NCBI GenBank assembly: GCA_016707525.1
Contig: JADJHP010000001.1
Coordinates: forward strand, 496,001-560,000
Direction of reading: 5' to 3'
DNA from: Ignavibacteriota bacterium
Lineage (GTDB): Bacteria; Bacteroidota; Ignavibacteria; UBA10030; UBA6906
Length of the DNA stretch: 64,000 bases
The notes below the pieces were generated by a model that made no database searches, was not told the DNA's origin, and was given only the letters and a program-made list of their open reading frames with translations. Both the position numbers and the translations under genes were made by a program. Positions 43,713-52,794 of the stretch are shown piece after piece (position 1 is the first letter of the stretch; the number at the start of each line of letters is the position of its first letter).

Positions 43713-46385
43713 TCAAGGAAGGATTGATACCTTCAGATCATCCCGGAGCATCCGCGCCGGAATGATGATCGTGCCGTCCTTTCCGGCGGTGATCCTGGTC
43801 CCGTTCACGATCGCGTGCTTCGCCATACCGCTTGCCTCAATGGTGAGATCGATCCTGCCGGTGCGGAACCGCAGATCCGCGTGACAATCCCTGTCCGCGG
43901 GGAACAGGTTCGGGCGGATCACGAGATCGTTCCCCTTGAAGTGCACTCCCAGCATGTGCCGTACCATGAACACCGCGACTTCGGCGGAGGTCCACACAAC
44001 GATCCCTGCCGTGGGGATCTGCGAGCGGTTGAGCGGGATCTCCTCGAACCAGGCACCTGCGTTGCCTCCCTGGATGTTCGCAAGCCAGGCGAGTGAGCGA
44101 TAGCTCCGGTCGTAGAGACCGGCCTCATGCTTGCGCGCCATGAATCCGGTGGCGAAGCACCACGGCCCCGGCTGGTCCTGCTGCGAGCTTGAATGATAAC
44201 GCTCGTAGCCCCCCATGTCCCAGCGCGCATTCCAGATCTCCTCCAGGGCATCGAGCGTGTTCTTCGCCACCACGGATCGCGGCGCAACCACGCCGAGGAA
44301 GATCGGGATCGCCGCACTTGCATCCGGGTTCAGGCGATGATATGCCTCGGTGGATGCCGGGTCGTCGCGGCCGGAGCTCCGGGCAAATCCGGGGATCATA
44401 TCGGCGACGGATCCGTCCACATTACGGCGCTTGATCAGCCGGCCGTTCTCGACGAGGGCGTGCGTGGGGTGGTGCAGCATTGCCTGGAGGAACACATCGG
44501 CCTCCTGACGCCACCGCGTTGCCTTTTCTGGTGCGCCAAGAAGAGGCGCAAGATCTGCGGCATCCCGGAGCCCCTGCACCATGAACGTCTGGTAGGCAAG
44601 TTCGTAGCCGTCGTTGAACGTCCGTTCCCAGAACTCGCGGTGATTGTGGACCATCCCGGTGGCATCGCGGAAGGAGGGGCGCATCGGGCGCTCGATCATC
44701 GTGAGGATCTTCTTCCGGTGAGGAACGATCAGGGATGTATCGCCCGTCCAGTCGTGCCAGGATTTCAGCACGTGCATCAGTTCGCCCATCTGATCGAACT
44801 CCTCACGGTCCGGGTCATCGAACGCCCCCGAGACCATCGTTGCGCCTTCTTCCGCGACGAGGTCGGTGAGGATATACGAGATCAGGGCACGTGCCTGCTC
44901 GAATTGGCCAGCGTGGATCAGTCCGAGGGCAACGTTCGACCCATCGCGCACCCACTGATCGCCATACTCGAAGATGCCGGCATCCATTCTGCCGAGAGAG
45001 CCCACCATGCCGGGGAGCGCGTAGCGCGCGTTATTGTAGAGCCGGGTGAGAAGCGTATCATGCGACGTGATGGTGCTTTCGTTCTTCCACGCGCCGGACG
45101 TCTTCAACAGGTGCGGGTCTCCGGGCACGTCGGCCAACGAGTGCATGAACGCGAAGAGGTCCTTGATGCCGGCATCCCGCTCCTGCATGTCGGGTGTGGG
45201 CGGGGGCAGCGTCCATCGGAAGCGGAGGCCGGCGTACCCCGTGATGTCGGTGTACTCGAGCGTGATCGGGTACGGTGTCCCGCCCTGAAGTGCGATGTCC
45301 TCGAACGCGCGGACGTTACAGGTGTTCTCCGGGCGGTCGACCAGCAGGGAGCCATTCACAGAGAGCCGTGCGGCATCATCCGCCTTGAGAGAGAACCGGT
45401 AGCTGCCGGAACGCGGCGCCGTGATCGTGCCCGTCCACCGCACCGAGAAAGAATCGGGACGTATCGTGGGGGCGGGACTCTTTATGCCCCAGTAAGGAGA
45501 GAGCAGCGTATCCGTCCGCACGAATGCGGGCTTTCCGCTGAGCGTGACATTATTATAGTATGCTCCGTGGAGGCCCGGCGTTGCGGAGCTGCTTGTATCC
45601 GTGTGGAGTGCCGAGGCGGGGACGGGAATATCATCCGCACATGTCGGATCGGCCTCGAATCCGCGCGCAGGAGTGCGCACGGCGATACAGGTGGAGAGTG
45701 TCGCACGTCCGCCGGGGCGGATCAAGATGGGGTCCGATGTGATCCACCCGTTGTTCACATCCACATTGCCATGCGCCGGGTTCATGACCCCGATCGCCAA
45801 GGCGGAGGTGCCTGTGACCGCGGCGAGCATGGACCCGGCAGTGTGGTACGGTGCGGACGGGAGAGCCAGGCGGAGACGGACGGTATCGGGACCGGCGAGG
45901 TTGGCCCCTTCCAATGCAATGCGGCGGATGAATGTGCCGGCATCGGCGAGTGCCAGGAACGATTCTGTCACGCGGACGCCGCCTGCCCACCATCGGGCTT
46001 CCACCGTGGGGATCCCGTTGTGCTGTGTCCAGCGGACACTCGTGTTGTGCGGCACTGCTGTGAAGCGGGTGTCGCCCAGAATGAGTTCGAGTGCGCTCGA
46101 GGTGCAGTTGCGGCCCCGTTCGTAGTTGAATGCCCGCTCCTTCCGGAGAGTCTGGCACGGCTTATTCGCATCGAAGAGAAGATACGTGACGGCCGGTTGT
46201 GTCCCGGCAGCGTTGGCCTCGATGATCATGCGCACGTTGCCGCTGCGCAGGATGAAGTATTCACGGCCGGGGGCGAACGCGCTCAGGAAGGGATCGTCCC
46301 CGGCGAAGACGGACGGCACGGCGAAGAGGACGGCAAGGACGACGCGATGCACGGAACGAAGAAGAGGAAAGAGGGCATGGTTCAT
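43713..46385 (-). CDS. Exported PA14-containing six-hairpin glycosidase
   Basis: 890 residues, signal peptide with cleavage near PSVFAGD. Residues about 270-395 are a PA14 carbohydrate-binding domain (GLHGAYYNNVTLSGKPAF, SVRWTGTITAPRSGSYRFSLKADDAARLSVNG). Residues about 440-830 form an (alpha/alpha)6 barrel: DAGIFEYGDQWVRDGSNVALGL, HNHREFWERTFNDGYELAYQ, RWDMGGYERYHSSSQQDQPGPW and GAWFEEIPLN, a glucoamylase/GH15- or trehalase-like pattern with several acidic candidates for catalysis. No T9SS tail. Probably degrades an oligosaccharide in the periplasm or outside. Divergent from the ECF operon. Confidence 0.8.
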   Translation of the reverse strand: MNHALFPLLRSVHRVVLAVLFAVPSVFAGDDPFLSAFAPGREYFILRSGNVRMIIEANAAGTQPAVTYLLFDANKPCQTLRKERAFNYERGRNCTSSALELILGDTRFTAVPHNTSVRWTQHNGIPTVEARWWAGGVRVTESFLALADAGTFIRRIALEGANLAGPDTVRLRLALPSAPYHTAGSMLAAVTGTSALAIGVMNPAHGNVDVNNGWITSDPILIRPGGRATLSTCIAVRTPARGFEADPTCADDIPVPASALHTDTSSSATPGLHGAYYNNVTLSGKPAFVRTDTLLSPYWGIKSPAPTIRPDSFSVRWTGTITAPRSGSYRFSLKADDAARLSVNGSLLVDRPENTCNVRAFEDIALQGGTPYPITLEYTDITGYAGLRFRWTLPPPTPDMQERDAGIKDLFAFMHSLADVPGDPHLLKTSGAWKNESTITSHDTLLTRLYNNARYALPGMVGSLGRMDAGIFEYGDQWVRDGSNVALGLIHAGQFEQARALISYILTDLVAEEGATMVSGAFDDPDREEFDQMGELMHVLKSWHDWTGDTSLIVPHRKKILTMIERPMRPSFRDATGMVHNHREFWERTFNDGYELAYQTFMVQGLRDAADLAPLLGAPEKATRWRQEADVFLQAMLHHPTHALVENGRLIKRRNVDGSVADMIPGFARSSGRDDPASTEAYHRLNPDASAAIPIFLGVVAPRSVVAKNTLDALEEIWNARWDMGGYERYHSSSQQDQPGPWCFATGFMARKHEAGLYDRSYRSLAWLANIQGGNAGAWFEEIPLNRSQIPTAGIVVWTSAEVAVFMVRHMLGVHFKGNDLVIRPNLFPADRDCHADLRFRTGRIDLTIEASGMAKHAIVNGTRITAGKDGTIIIPARMLRDDLKVSILP

Positions 46386-46786
46386 GGATGATGGCCGAAG
46401 GTGTCAGGAATGGAACGGTGGAGTTCGGTACGTGACCGGAAACTAGGGAATGGGACGTGAAGATGCAATGCGAAGGGTGCAGACACGGATGGAGCATGGG
46501 AGGCGTATCCCGGACCATGGCCTTGCGGACGCGGTGATGGTAGTCACGTGCGGGTCGCGGATCGTGTGATGACCGTCGCCGGAGCCGAACATGTCTGTTG
46601 ATTCTTCTTTTTCTGGTTCCTACTTTTCCCTCAGAGTCGGCAGGGGAACCCCTGACTCGGCCCCACCGTATCGGAAATCCTGTTTGTGATGTGTACAAGT
46701 ACCAGAGGCCGGAGAGGCTTCTGGCCGGGAACACGGTCGTTCCATGTCATACATGTACAACCGGCCACCCACCATTCTCTGAACGA
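46386..46786. other. 401-bp divergent region before the ECF operon
   Basis: Holds the plus-strand promoter at 46598-46626 and, right at the predicted transcript start, an inverted repeat: GAGT...CAGGGG AA CCCCTG ACTC (46634-46658). A second weak pairing CCAGAGGCC/GGCTTCTGG lies near 46705-46730. No gene found. Confidence 0.5.
46598..46626 (+). promoter_or_regulatory. Promoter of the ECF sigma / CHAT operon
   Basis: TTGATT at 46598-46603, 17-base spacer, TACTTT at 46621-46626. This looks like the housekeeping promoter type, not an ECF consensus; leader about 150 bases. Confidence 0.5.
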
Positions 46787-47335
46787 ATGCTCAGGACCAA
46801 CCGGATGCAAAGCGATGAGCCGCTCTGCGTTGACGCGTACACGAGCATGATCGTGGCCGCCTATCAGCGTTACCGCTCGTTCTGGATCAATCTCGGCCGC
46901 ACGTCCAAGCTTCCCACCGAGGATGCCGAGGATATTCTGCAGGCGATCATGGGCTCTCTCCTCAGTCGAAGGGATGTCCGCTTCGAGTCCATCGCGCATG
47001 TGCGCAACTACGTCGCACGGGCGATGCTCAACAGGGCCGGACAGGCGTACCAGCGCGGTCAGCGGGTGTGTGAATTCGACGAGAGTGCGCCCGTGATCCT
47101 GGAATCCTCCATCGACATGGCCGGGTTGGAGCAGCGGGAAGAGCGGGACGCACTCAAAGCGGTCCTTCAATCCCTGAGTGAACAGGACTATCAGATCGTG
47201 AAGCTCCGGTTCTTCTCCGGCCTGACCTTCATTGAGATCTCTCAGATCCTCGGCTCGCCCGTGTCCACCCTGAAGAGCAGGGAGGATGCGGCGCTGAAAC
47301 GAATTCGCAGGTTCTTTGCGGAGCGTGGACTATGA
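46787..47335 (+). CDS. ECF-type RNA polymerase sigma factor
   Basis: 182 residues from ATG 46787 (ATG 46805 also possible). Region 2: YQRYRSFWINLGRTSKLPTEDAEDILQAI and RNYVARAMLNRA. Region 4: LQSLSEQDYQIVKLRFFSGLTFIEISQILGSPVSTLKSRE, with the final helix RALKRIRRFF-like as AALKRIRRFF. No region 1 or 3, as in ECF factors. The following gene starts inside its stop (ATGA), the usual position of an anti-sigma factor. Confidence 0.87.
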   Translation: MLRTNRMQSDEPLCVDAYTSMIVAAYQRYRSFWINLGRTSKLPTEDAEDILQAIMGSLLSRRDVRFESIAHVRNYVARAMLNRAGQAYQRGQRVCEFDESAPVILESSIDMAGLEQREERDALKAVLQSLSEQDYQIVKLRFFSGLTFIEISQILGSPVSTLKSREDAALKRIRRFFAERGL

Positions 47336-48168
47336 CGACGACCGGCGGTGACCACAGCGACGTGCGACGGGACGGGGAGCGGACTGCTATCGACCGTTCA
47401 CTCCTCGTGGAACTTGCCCACGGGAGATTGAGCGCAGACGAATCGCGGGAGCTCCTTGACCGTGTGGCGGCTGATGAAGAGCTGTCGGCGGAACTGGATC
47501 TCGTCATCCTGATGATGGGCGAAGGCGCTCGTGAGGAACGCGAGACCCGGTATGAACCCGGGAAGGAACAGGGCAGGACACTCCGGGAGTCGGCCGGCCC
47601 TGCGCTTGTCGTCCTGCGCGTGGCGGCCACGTTGTTGCTGATGTTCGGGGCAGGACGGCTGATCGATGCTGCACTTGCGCCGGCGTATGCGGACCTTGCA
47701 CAGGTGGAGGCCGCGGATCTGCATCTCCGCATCCGGGACGGGGCCACGGATGAAGTCGCAGCGATGCGTGCGTACCTCTACCAGGGCGATTGGGAGGAGG
47801 CCGTCCGGCGTGCGGACTGGTTCCTTTCGGTTCATCCGGACGCGACCGGACGCCAGTCTGTTTTTGTGATCCGATCGGCTGCCATGCTCATGGGGGCCAG
47901 AAAAGCGGTCATGGGATTTGGGATGCACTACGACGCGGCGCTCGTGGATAGCGCGATGGTGTCCCTGGCGAATGCACGGGAGGGGCAGCCCTCGTCGGTC
48001 GAGATGGAACAGATCGCATGGTTCGAAGCGAAGGCCTTCCTGATGAAGGGGGATCCCGGGGAAGCAAGCGTCCGGCTGCGATCGATCGTGGAAGCCGGGG
48101 GCATCTGCGTTCAGGATGCGCGTCGGATCCTGGCCGATCTGGACGCGCGGCACCCGGGGCCACAGTGA
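47332..48168 (+). CDS. Putative anti-sigma factor with one membrane helix and extracytoplasmic repeats
   Basis: 278 residues. N-terminal cytoplasmic part (DRSLLVELAHGRLSADESRELLDRVAADEELSAEL) resembles the helical N-region of anti-sigma factors but has no zinc His/Cys motif. One membrane helix at about 91-115 (ALVVLRVAATLLLMFGAGRLIDAAL). The C-terminal part is helical, TPR-like, with YLYQGDWEEAVRRADWFLSVHP and KAFLMKGDPGEASVRLRSIVEAGG. Linked by 4-base overlaps to the sigma gene before and the CHAT gene after. Anti-sigma role is inferred from position, topology and size. Confidence 0.7.
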   Translation: MTTTGGDHSDVRRDGERTAIDRSLLVELAHGRLSADESRELLDRVAADEELSAELDLVILMMGEGAREERETRYEPGKEQGRTLRESAGPALVVLRVAATLLLMFGAGRLIDAALAPAYADLAQVEAADLHLRIRDGATDEVAAMRAYLYQGDWEEAVRRADWFLSVHPDATGRQSVFVIRSAAMLMGARKAVMGFGMHYDAALVDSAMVSLANAREGQPSSVEMEQIAWFEAKAFLMKGDPGEASVRLRSIVEAGGICVQDARRILADLDARHPGPQ

Positions 48169-51100
48169 GGAGCGCCTTCATTCTTGGCATCCTCCTGTGC
48201 ACCGTTGGTACGGTCGCGGAGAGCGGGGCAGACGGGCGCGAACTTGGGATCCGCCGGCTTCTAGGCTCCGGCCGTTACGACGAGGCTTTCGCGCACACGC
48301 GCACGATCATCGAGACGATGCCGGAGCGGTCCACATTCTATGCCCTCCTCGCGGAGGCGGGGCAGTATGCTGGACGCGGGAGTGAAGCGGATTCGATACT
48401 GGGCGCATGCGTGCGGAAGGGTTGGGGTGTTGGTGATGCCGTTGCTGCCATGGCCTGGCTCGACGTTCATCGGGCTCGCTGGATCGATGCGTACGCACAC
48501 TTCCAGACATCGATCGAGTATGGAGGCAACAGTTACCGGGCGTACGCGGGGATCCAGGAGATGCACGAGAAATTGCACGGGAGGGATGCCGCGATCTCTC
48601 ACTTGCTGGCGTTGACGCATGCGGATGACCGGTCGGGTCCGGTGTGGTACGCCCTTGCCCTCGCCTACTGGAGTCAGTGGGACCTTACGAAAGCGCAGTT
48701 CGCCTCCGAGCAGGCGCTCCGGAGTGGATCACGTGATGCGCGGGTGCAGTTCCTTCACCTCGCGATCCGGTGCGCGGTTGACCCCGGTCGTACGAATCTG
48801 GACCAGGTGGACAGGGCATACCGTGAGGCCCTTCTTCGTGAAGATTGGGAGGGCACGGCGTTCCTGCAATGGGTGCGAATGAACGCATTCCTGACCTCGG
48901 GCCGTGCGGATTCCGCAGAGGCCAGTTGCCATGACGGGCTTGTGCTGGCAAAGGATCTCGGAATGCTCGAATGGCAAGGGCAGTTCCTGCTGCAAAGCGG
49001 GAGGAATGCCGCCGGGCGAGGCGATATGCAGGAGGCGATCGTGGCGACGGATTCCGCTGCCGCTCATTTTCGGCGCGCCGGTGCGCACGATGGGATCCTG
49101 GCCGCCTATGCCCTCCGGCTGGACCTCCTGCTGGAATCATTCCGCTATGCAGAAGCGCTGGATTATTGTTCGCGCATGTTGCTGCAGCTCGATGACCGCG
49201 CGGATCCCCGCCTTCATGCGGGCGCAGCCATCGACGCTGCATGGATCCTCTCGAGGATCGGCGGCCAGCGGATCGCGATCGTCCTCGGGATCCATGCCGA
49301 GAGCACGCTTGAGAATATGCTCTATGCTTCGCATGACCGATGCAGGCTGAATACGACGCTCGCATCGATCCACGCATCCCTCGGGGACACGGCTCTTGCC
49401 ATGCGGTATGGCCGGACGGCCATGCGCTTCGCCCGTTCGACAATGACCGATGATGAACTGCTGAGCAACTGCGAGGGCGTCCTCGGTGACCTCGAACTGA
49501 AACGCGGGGCCATGCGTGTTGCGCGCAGACATTTCGCGAGGCAGTGGGACCTGGCCCGACGACGGCAGGACCCGGGCGAGCAACGTGCTGCAGCACTCGC
49601 GATGGCGGGCACGTACGATCTGCGTACTGGCGCGAACGCCGCAGAGCACTGGGCGAATATCGCTCTGCACGACGCTCTCCGATCGGAGGACCGGCACTCC
49701 GAAAAGGAATGCAGGCTCCTGCGTGGCCGCATCGCCGCTGCCCGCGGGGATACCGCCGGTGCGCTCGTGGAATACGAGCGGGCCTTCACGTGTCTCGAAG
49801 CCGTGCGCCGGCTCCGGTTCCTCTGTTCTCTCACGCGCGAAATGCGGGAATGGTACATCGCGCAGCACGCTGCCCTTGCTGATGCGCTCATCGATATCGG
49901 AGGGGTCCGTGAGGCCGCGGCCGTGCTTGCGCGTGCGCGCGGAGACGTGCTCTCGCCGCTCACGACTGCAATGGTCGGTCAGGATGGCGCGACCGGCAGA
50001 GACCTGCTCGCACTGGAACGGGCGCGGCGGGCCACGGCGGCTCTCGTCCATCGGTCGATCCTCGGTGGATCGCTGGTGGATGCGGCACACTCCGATCCGG
50101 TGTTCCGCCCGCTGTGCACCTTCTTCTCGCATGCTCTCCCGGCCTTCATGCGGATCGATGAGGTGTTGGGTCGGGAACGGACACGGTGCGATCTCAGGGA
50201 ACTTGCAGCCGGATATCCGGGGCCGGGCATCGATCCTGATGAGATCGCGGTGGATCTCCTGTTCGGTGCGGACCACATGAAGGCTATCTGCTTCACCCGG
50301 GACACGATCGCCTTCTGCCGGTTGCCTGCAGGACGGGCTGGACTCGTGTCGCTGACACGGGATATTCAGAAGCGGCAGGAGGATGATCCACGTGGAGGCC
50401 CCGCATACGCGGGTTGGGCGGCCGGCATGGGGATGTTCGAGCCGCTCGTGGACCTGGTGGAGGTGATCGCCGGACAGCGGCAGCACCTTGCGATCATCGG
50501 CGATGGGCCCCACACCATGATCCCGTTTGAGGCTCTCACGATCGATCATGGAAAGGGATCCCGTCCACTCGTGGACCGCTTCACGGTTTCCTACCGGCCA
50601 TCGCTCGGGAGATCCCTGCCTCCCGCATGGATGCCGCAAGCGGACAACGGCCGGGTCCTCATGGTGGGAGATGTGGACATCCCGCTCGACGTGGGTGGAC
50701 GTCCGGAGGATCATGAGCCGGGATCCCCGGGGGCTGGACAGGTGTCAGCGATCGTCCAGCTTCTCCCGGGAACGATCAGGGAGATGTCCATCGTCGAAGA
50801 GCATTTCGGTTCACGGGTGGACGTTCTTCGGGGAGATGCGGCTACCGACGCACGGTTCTGTGCAAGCGCGCCAGAGTATTGGATCGTCCACCTTGCGACA
50901 CACGGTACGGCACGAGGCCCCGGCCGGAGATCTCATGTCCTGTATCTTTCTCCATCGTCAGGTTCGAATGGAGAAGTGGATCTCGAGGACATCCTCTCGT
51001 TGGAGATGAAGGGAACGCTGGTCGTCCTGCCCGTGTGCTCTTCAGGGCAGGCGAGCCTGACGGACGATGTCGAAAGCATGGCGCATGCGTTTCTTGAAGC

Positions 51101-51458
51101 CGGGGCAGCCAGTGTCCTTGCTGCCCGGTGGAGCGTGGATGATGAGCTGGCCGTGGAATTCCTCTCCGTGTTCTACGGCGCACTGAGCAAGGGGGAGACG
51201 AAACGGATGGCCGTGCAGACCGCGATGCGCGCGATGATCGCCCGCGGACATCATTCCTACAACGTCTGGGCAGGATTCCAACTGTTCGGGGATGGCGGTG
51301 CGTTGGTGCCGCATGACACCGCGGGTACGCCGGGGCGGGAGAAGCCATGGATGATCCTGCTGGGGATCGGTACGGTTCTTTCCATGGTGCTGGGATACCT
51401 CTGGCGGCGACGGCCCCGCCGCCTGGCATCACATCCCGATCGAAAAAGGCGCGACTGA
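48165..51458 (+). CDS. Secreted, membrane-anchored TPR-CHAT protease
   Basis: 1097 residues from GTG 48165, overlapping the previous stop (GTGA). Signal peptide FILGILLCTVGTVAESGA. Residues about 25-620 are TPR-like helical repeats. Residues about 750-1050 are a CHAT (caspase-like) domain: HLATHG with catalytic H913, and VLPVCSSGQAS with nucleophile C958; then GAASVLAARWSVDDELAVEFLSVFY. A final helix (WMILLGIGTVLSMVLGYLW) is followed by RRRPRR, so it is anchored with the protease outside the cytoplasm. Substrate unknown; the neighbours suggest envelope signalling. Confidence 0.85.
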   Translation: MRSAFILGILLCTVGTVAESGADGRELGIRRLLGSGRYDEAFAHTRTIIETMPERSTFYALLAEAGQYAGRGSEADSILGACVRKGWGVGDAVAAMAWLDVHRARWIDAYAHFQTSIEYGGNSYRAYAGIQEMHEKLHGRDAAISHLLALTHADDRSGPVWYALALAYWSQWDLTKAQFASEQALRSGSRDARVQFLHLAIRCAVDPGRTNLDQVDRAYREALLREDWEGTAFLQWVRMNAFLTSGRADSAEASCHDGLVLAKDLGMLEWQGQFLLQSGRNAAGRGDMQEAIVATDSAAAHFRRAGAHDGILAAYALRLDLLLESFRYAEALDYCSRMLLQLDDRADPRLHAGAAIDAAWILSRIGGQRIAIVLGIHAESTLENMLYASHDRCRLNTTLASIHASLGDTALAMRYGRTAMRFARSTMTDDELLSNCEGVLGDLELKRGAMRVARRHFARQWDLARRRQDPGEQRAAALAMAGTYDLRTGANAAEHWANIALHDALRSEDRHSEKECRLLRGRIAAARGDTAGALVEYERAFTCLEAVRRLRFLCSLTREMREWYIAQHAALADALIDIGGVREAAAVLARARGDVLSPLTTAMVGQDGATGRDLLALERARRATAALVHRSILGGSLVDAAHSDPVFRPLCTFFSHALPAFMRIDEVLGRERTRCDLRELAAGYPGPGIDPDEIAVDLLFGADHMKAICFTRDTIAFCRLPAGRAGLVSLTRDIQKRQEDDPRGGPAYAGWAAGMGMFEPLVDLVEVIAGQRQHLAIIGDGPHTMIPFEALTIDHGKGSRPLVDRFTVSYRPSLGRSLPPAWMPQADNGRVLMVGDVDIPLDVGGRPEDHEPGSPGAGQVSAIVQLLPGTIREMSIVEEHFGSRVDVLRGDAATDARFCASAPEYWIVHLATHGTARGPGRRSHVLYLSPSSGSNGEVDLEDILSLEMKGTLVVLPVCSSGQASLTDDVESMAHAFLEAGAASVLAARWSVDDELAVEFLSVFYGALSKGETKRMAVQTAMRAMIARGHHSYNVWAGFQLFGDGGALVPHDTAGTPGREKPWMILLGIGTVLSMVLGYLWRRRPRRLASHPDRKRRD

Positions 51459-52388
51459 GAAGCCGGCCGCCAGTATCACGATGCAGATCCACCCGATGAC
51501 CTTCCGCACGGTCCCGGGAGGTGTTTCATCCCGCAGTGGTGCGGCTGTCATCAGCCGTCGCTTCTTCCGCTCGAACACGAAGTAGAGCATCACCGCCCAG
51601 AACAGCCAGCCGCTCCATCCGTATGTGTCCGGCAATCCTACAAGCGGTAAAAATCCCAATACCCCTACGACCGCCAGCACCCCGAGTACCACGCGACTGA
51701 TGATGCGCGCCCTGTCGCCGAACAGCGCCCGGATGATGTGCCCGCCATCGAGTTGTCCCACAGGCAACAGGTTCATCGCCGTGATGAACAATCCGAACCA
51801 CCCCACGCACAGGAATGGATAGTGGTAGATCTCGTTCATCGGCGGAATGAATGTGCCCTGCGCCGGCACGGCCACCTGCATGATCTCGTAGAGGAGGCTC
51901 GACCCGAAGGCCAGTCCGTCGGTGGGGATCGCCGGGAGTCCGCGGTACAGCGGATGGATCGTGTACAGGTACTCGATCGATGGCAGCATCCGGAAGCCGA
52001 TGGAGAGATACACGATGCTCACGATGAAGCCCGCGATCGGCCCCGCTGCGCCGATGTCGAGGAGCGCACGGCGGCTCGGCACGCGGGAGCGCAATTGGAT
52101 CACGGCACCCAGAGTACCGAAGGGAAAGACAGGTAAGGGTACCACGTGCGTCGGGAACGGCAGGAAGTAGGGGAGTGTCGCATCCACGCCGTGCAGGCGG
52201 GCGGCGATGTAGTGTCCCATCTCGTGACTCAGCAACATCACGACGAGGAGTGATGCATAGAGGAAACCCGCTGGAAGGTTCGTCAATTCCAGCGGGTCCA
52301 TGTTCAACCACGCCACACCCGCGAAGGATGTGGTGAGAAAGGTCAGAGCAAAAAGTCCGATGTGGACCAGCAACGTCTTCAGCGGCAT
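51429..52388 (-). CDS. Site-2-type intramembrane metalloprotease (M50)
   Basis: 319 residues from the ATG at 52388; in-frame start at 52466 is possible but adds unremarkable residues. About six membrane helices; zinc motif HEMGH with a second site NLLPVGQLDGGH. No PDZ domain, so the S2P-like small class. Such enzymes cut membrane-anchored regulators, including anti-sigma factors. Its 3' end overlaps the CHAT gene by 30 bases in convergent orientation, and the repeat-peptide gene lies upstream in the same direction. Confidence 0.87.
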   Translation of the reverse strand: MPLKTLLVHIGLFALTFLTTSFAGVAWLNMDPLELTNLPAGFLYASLLVVMLLSHEMGHYIAARLHGVDATLPYFLPFPTHVVPLPVFPFGTLGAVIQLRSRVPSRRALLDIGAAGPIAGFIVSIVYLSIGFRMLPSIEYLYTIHPLYRGLPAIPTDGLAFGSSLLYEIMQVAVPAQGTFIPPMNEIYHYPFLCVGWFGLFITAMNLLPVGQLDGGHIIRALFGDRARIISRVVLGVLAVVGVLGFLPLVGLPDTYGWSGWLFWAVMLYFVFERKKRRLMTAAPLRDETPPGTVRKVIGWICIVILAAGFSVAPFSIGM

Positions 52389-52569
52389 GAGGAACGGGAG
52401 CGGGAAGTAGGGAGTATGGAGTAAGGGAAACGCATAGCACTCAGAGAAAGTATGCGGAAAAAGCACGTCATGCGCAAATTCCGCATATGCTCTCTTGCTC
52501 GGGGCTCAGTCCCTTCGACCCAATGCTTTCTGCTCTCGTCCGCGGAGTCTCCCGCGTACCGCGCGGGAA

Positions 52570-52794
52570 TTACGGGCGAGGAGAATCCGGCTTGCCGACC
52601 GGCACGCCACTCGTCTTCTCAGCATGCGGGCGCGGAGAGTCGGGCTTGCCAACGGGCACGCCGCTCGTCTTCGGCCGCGGGGAATCCGGCTTCCCGACCG
52701 GTACACCGCTTGCAAAGGCAATGGCAGCATTCGTGGCGGCGACAGCAAGGATCGTGATGGCGATTGAGCGGAAACGACGGGCGTTCGTTGACAT
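52570..52794 (-). CDS. Small exported peptide with three SGVPVGKPDSPRP repeats
   Basis: 74 residues. GGAGGAGTC precedes the ATG (complement of 52792-52794). Residues 1-30 are a signal peptide (FRSIAITILAVAATNAAIAFA). The rest is three near-identical 13-residue units SGVPVGKPDSPRP, joined by KT and HAEKT, ending right after the third. The repeats differ at the DNA level in third positions, so the peptide is under selection. No family recognised. Could be a processed signal peptide, adhesin fragment or substrate of a neighbouring protease. Confidence 0.75.
   Translation of the reverse strand: MSTNARRFRSIAITILAVAATNAAIAFASGVPVGKPDSPRPKTSGVPVGKPDSPRPHAEKTSGVPVGKPDSPRP

Noticed and set aside
44193..46391. 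732-codon plus-strand frame opposite the PA14 glycosidase
   Set aside because: The minus-strand product has clear signal peptide and domains; the plus frame is Arg/Gly/His rich without similarity.
52570..52760. Tandem repeats considered as a CRISPR array
   Set aside because: Units lie in frame inside a coding sequence, spacers are only a few codons and the repeats vary at third positions.
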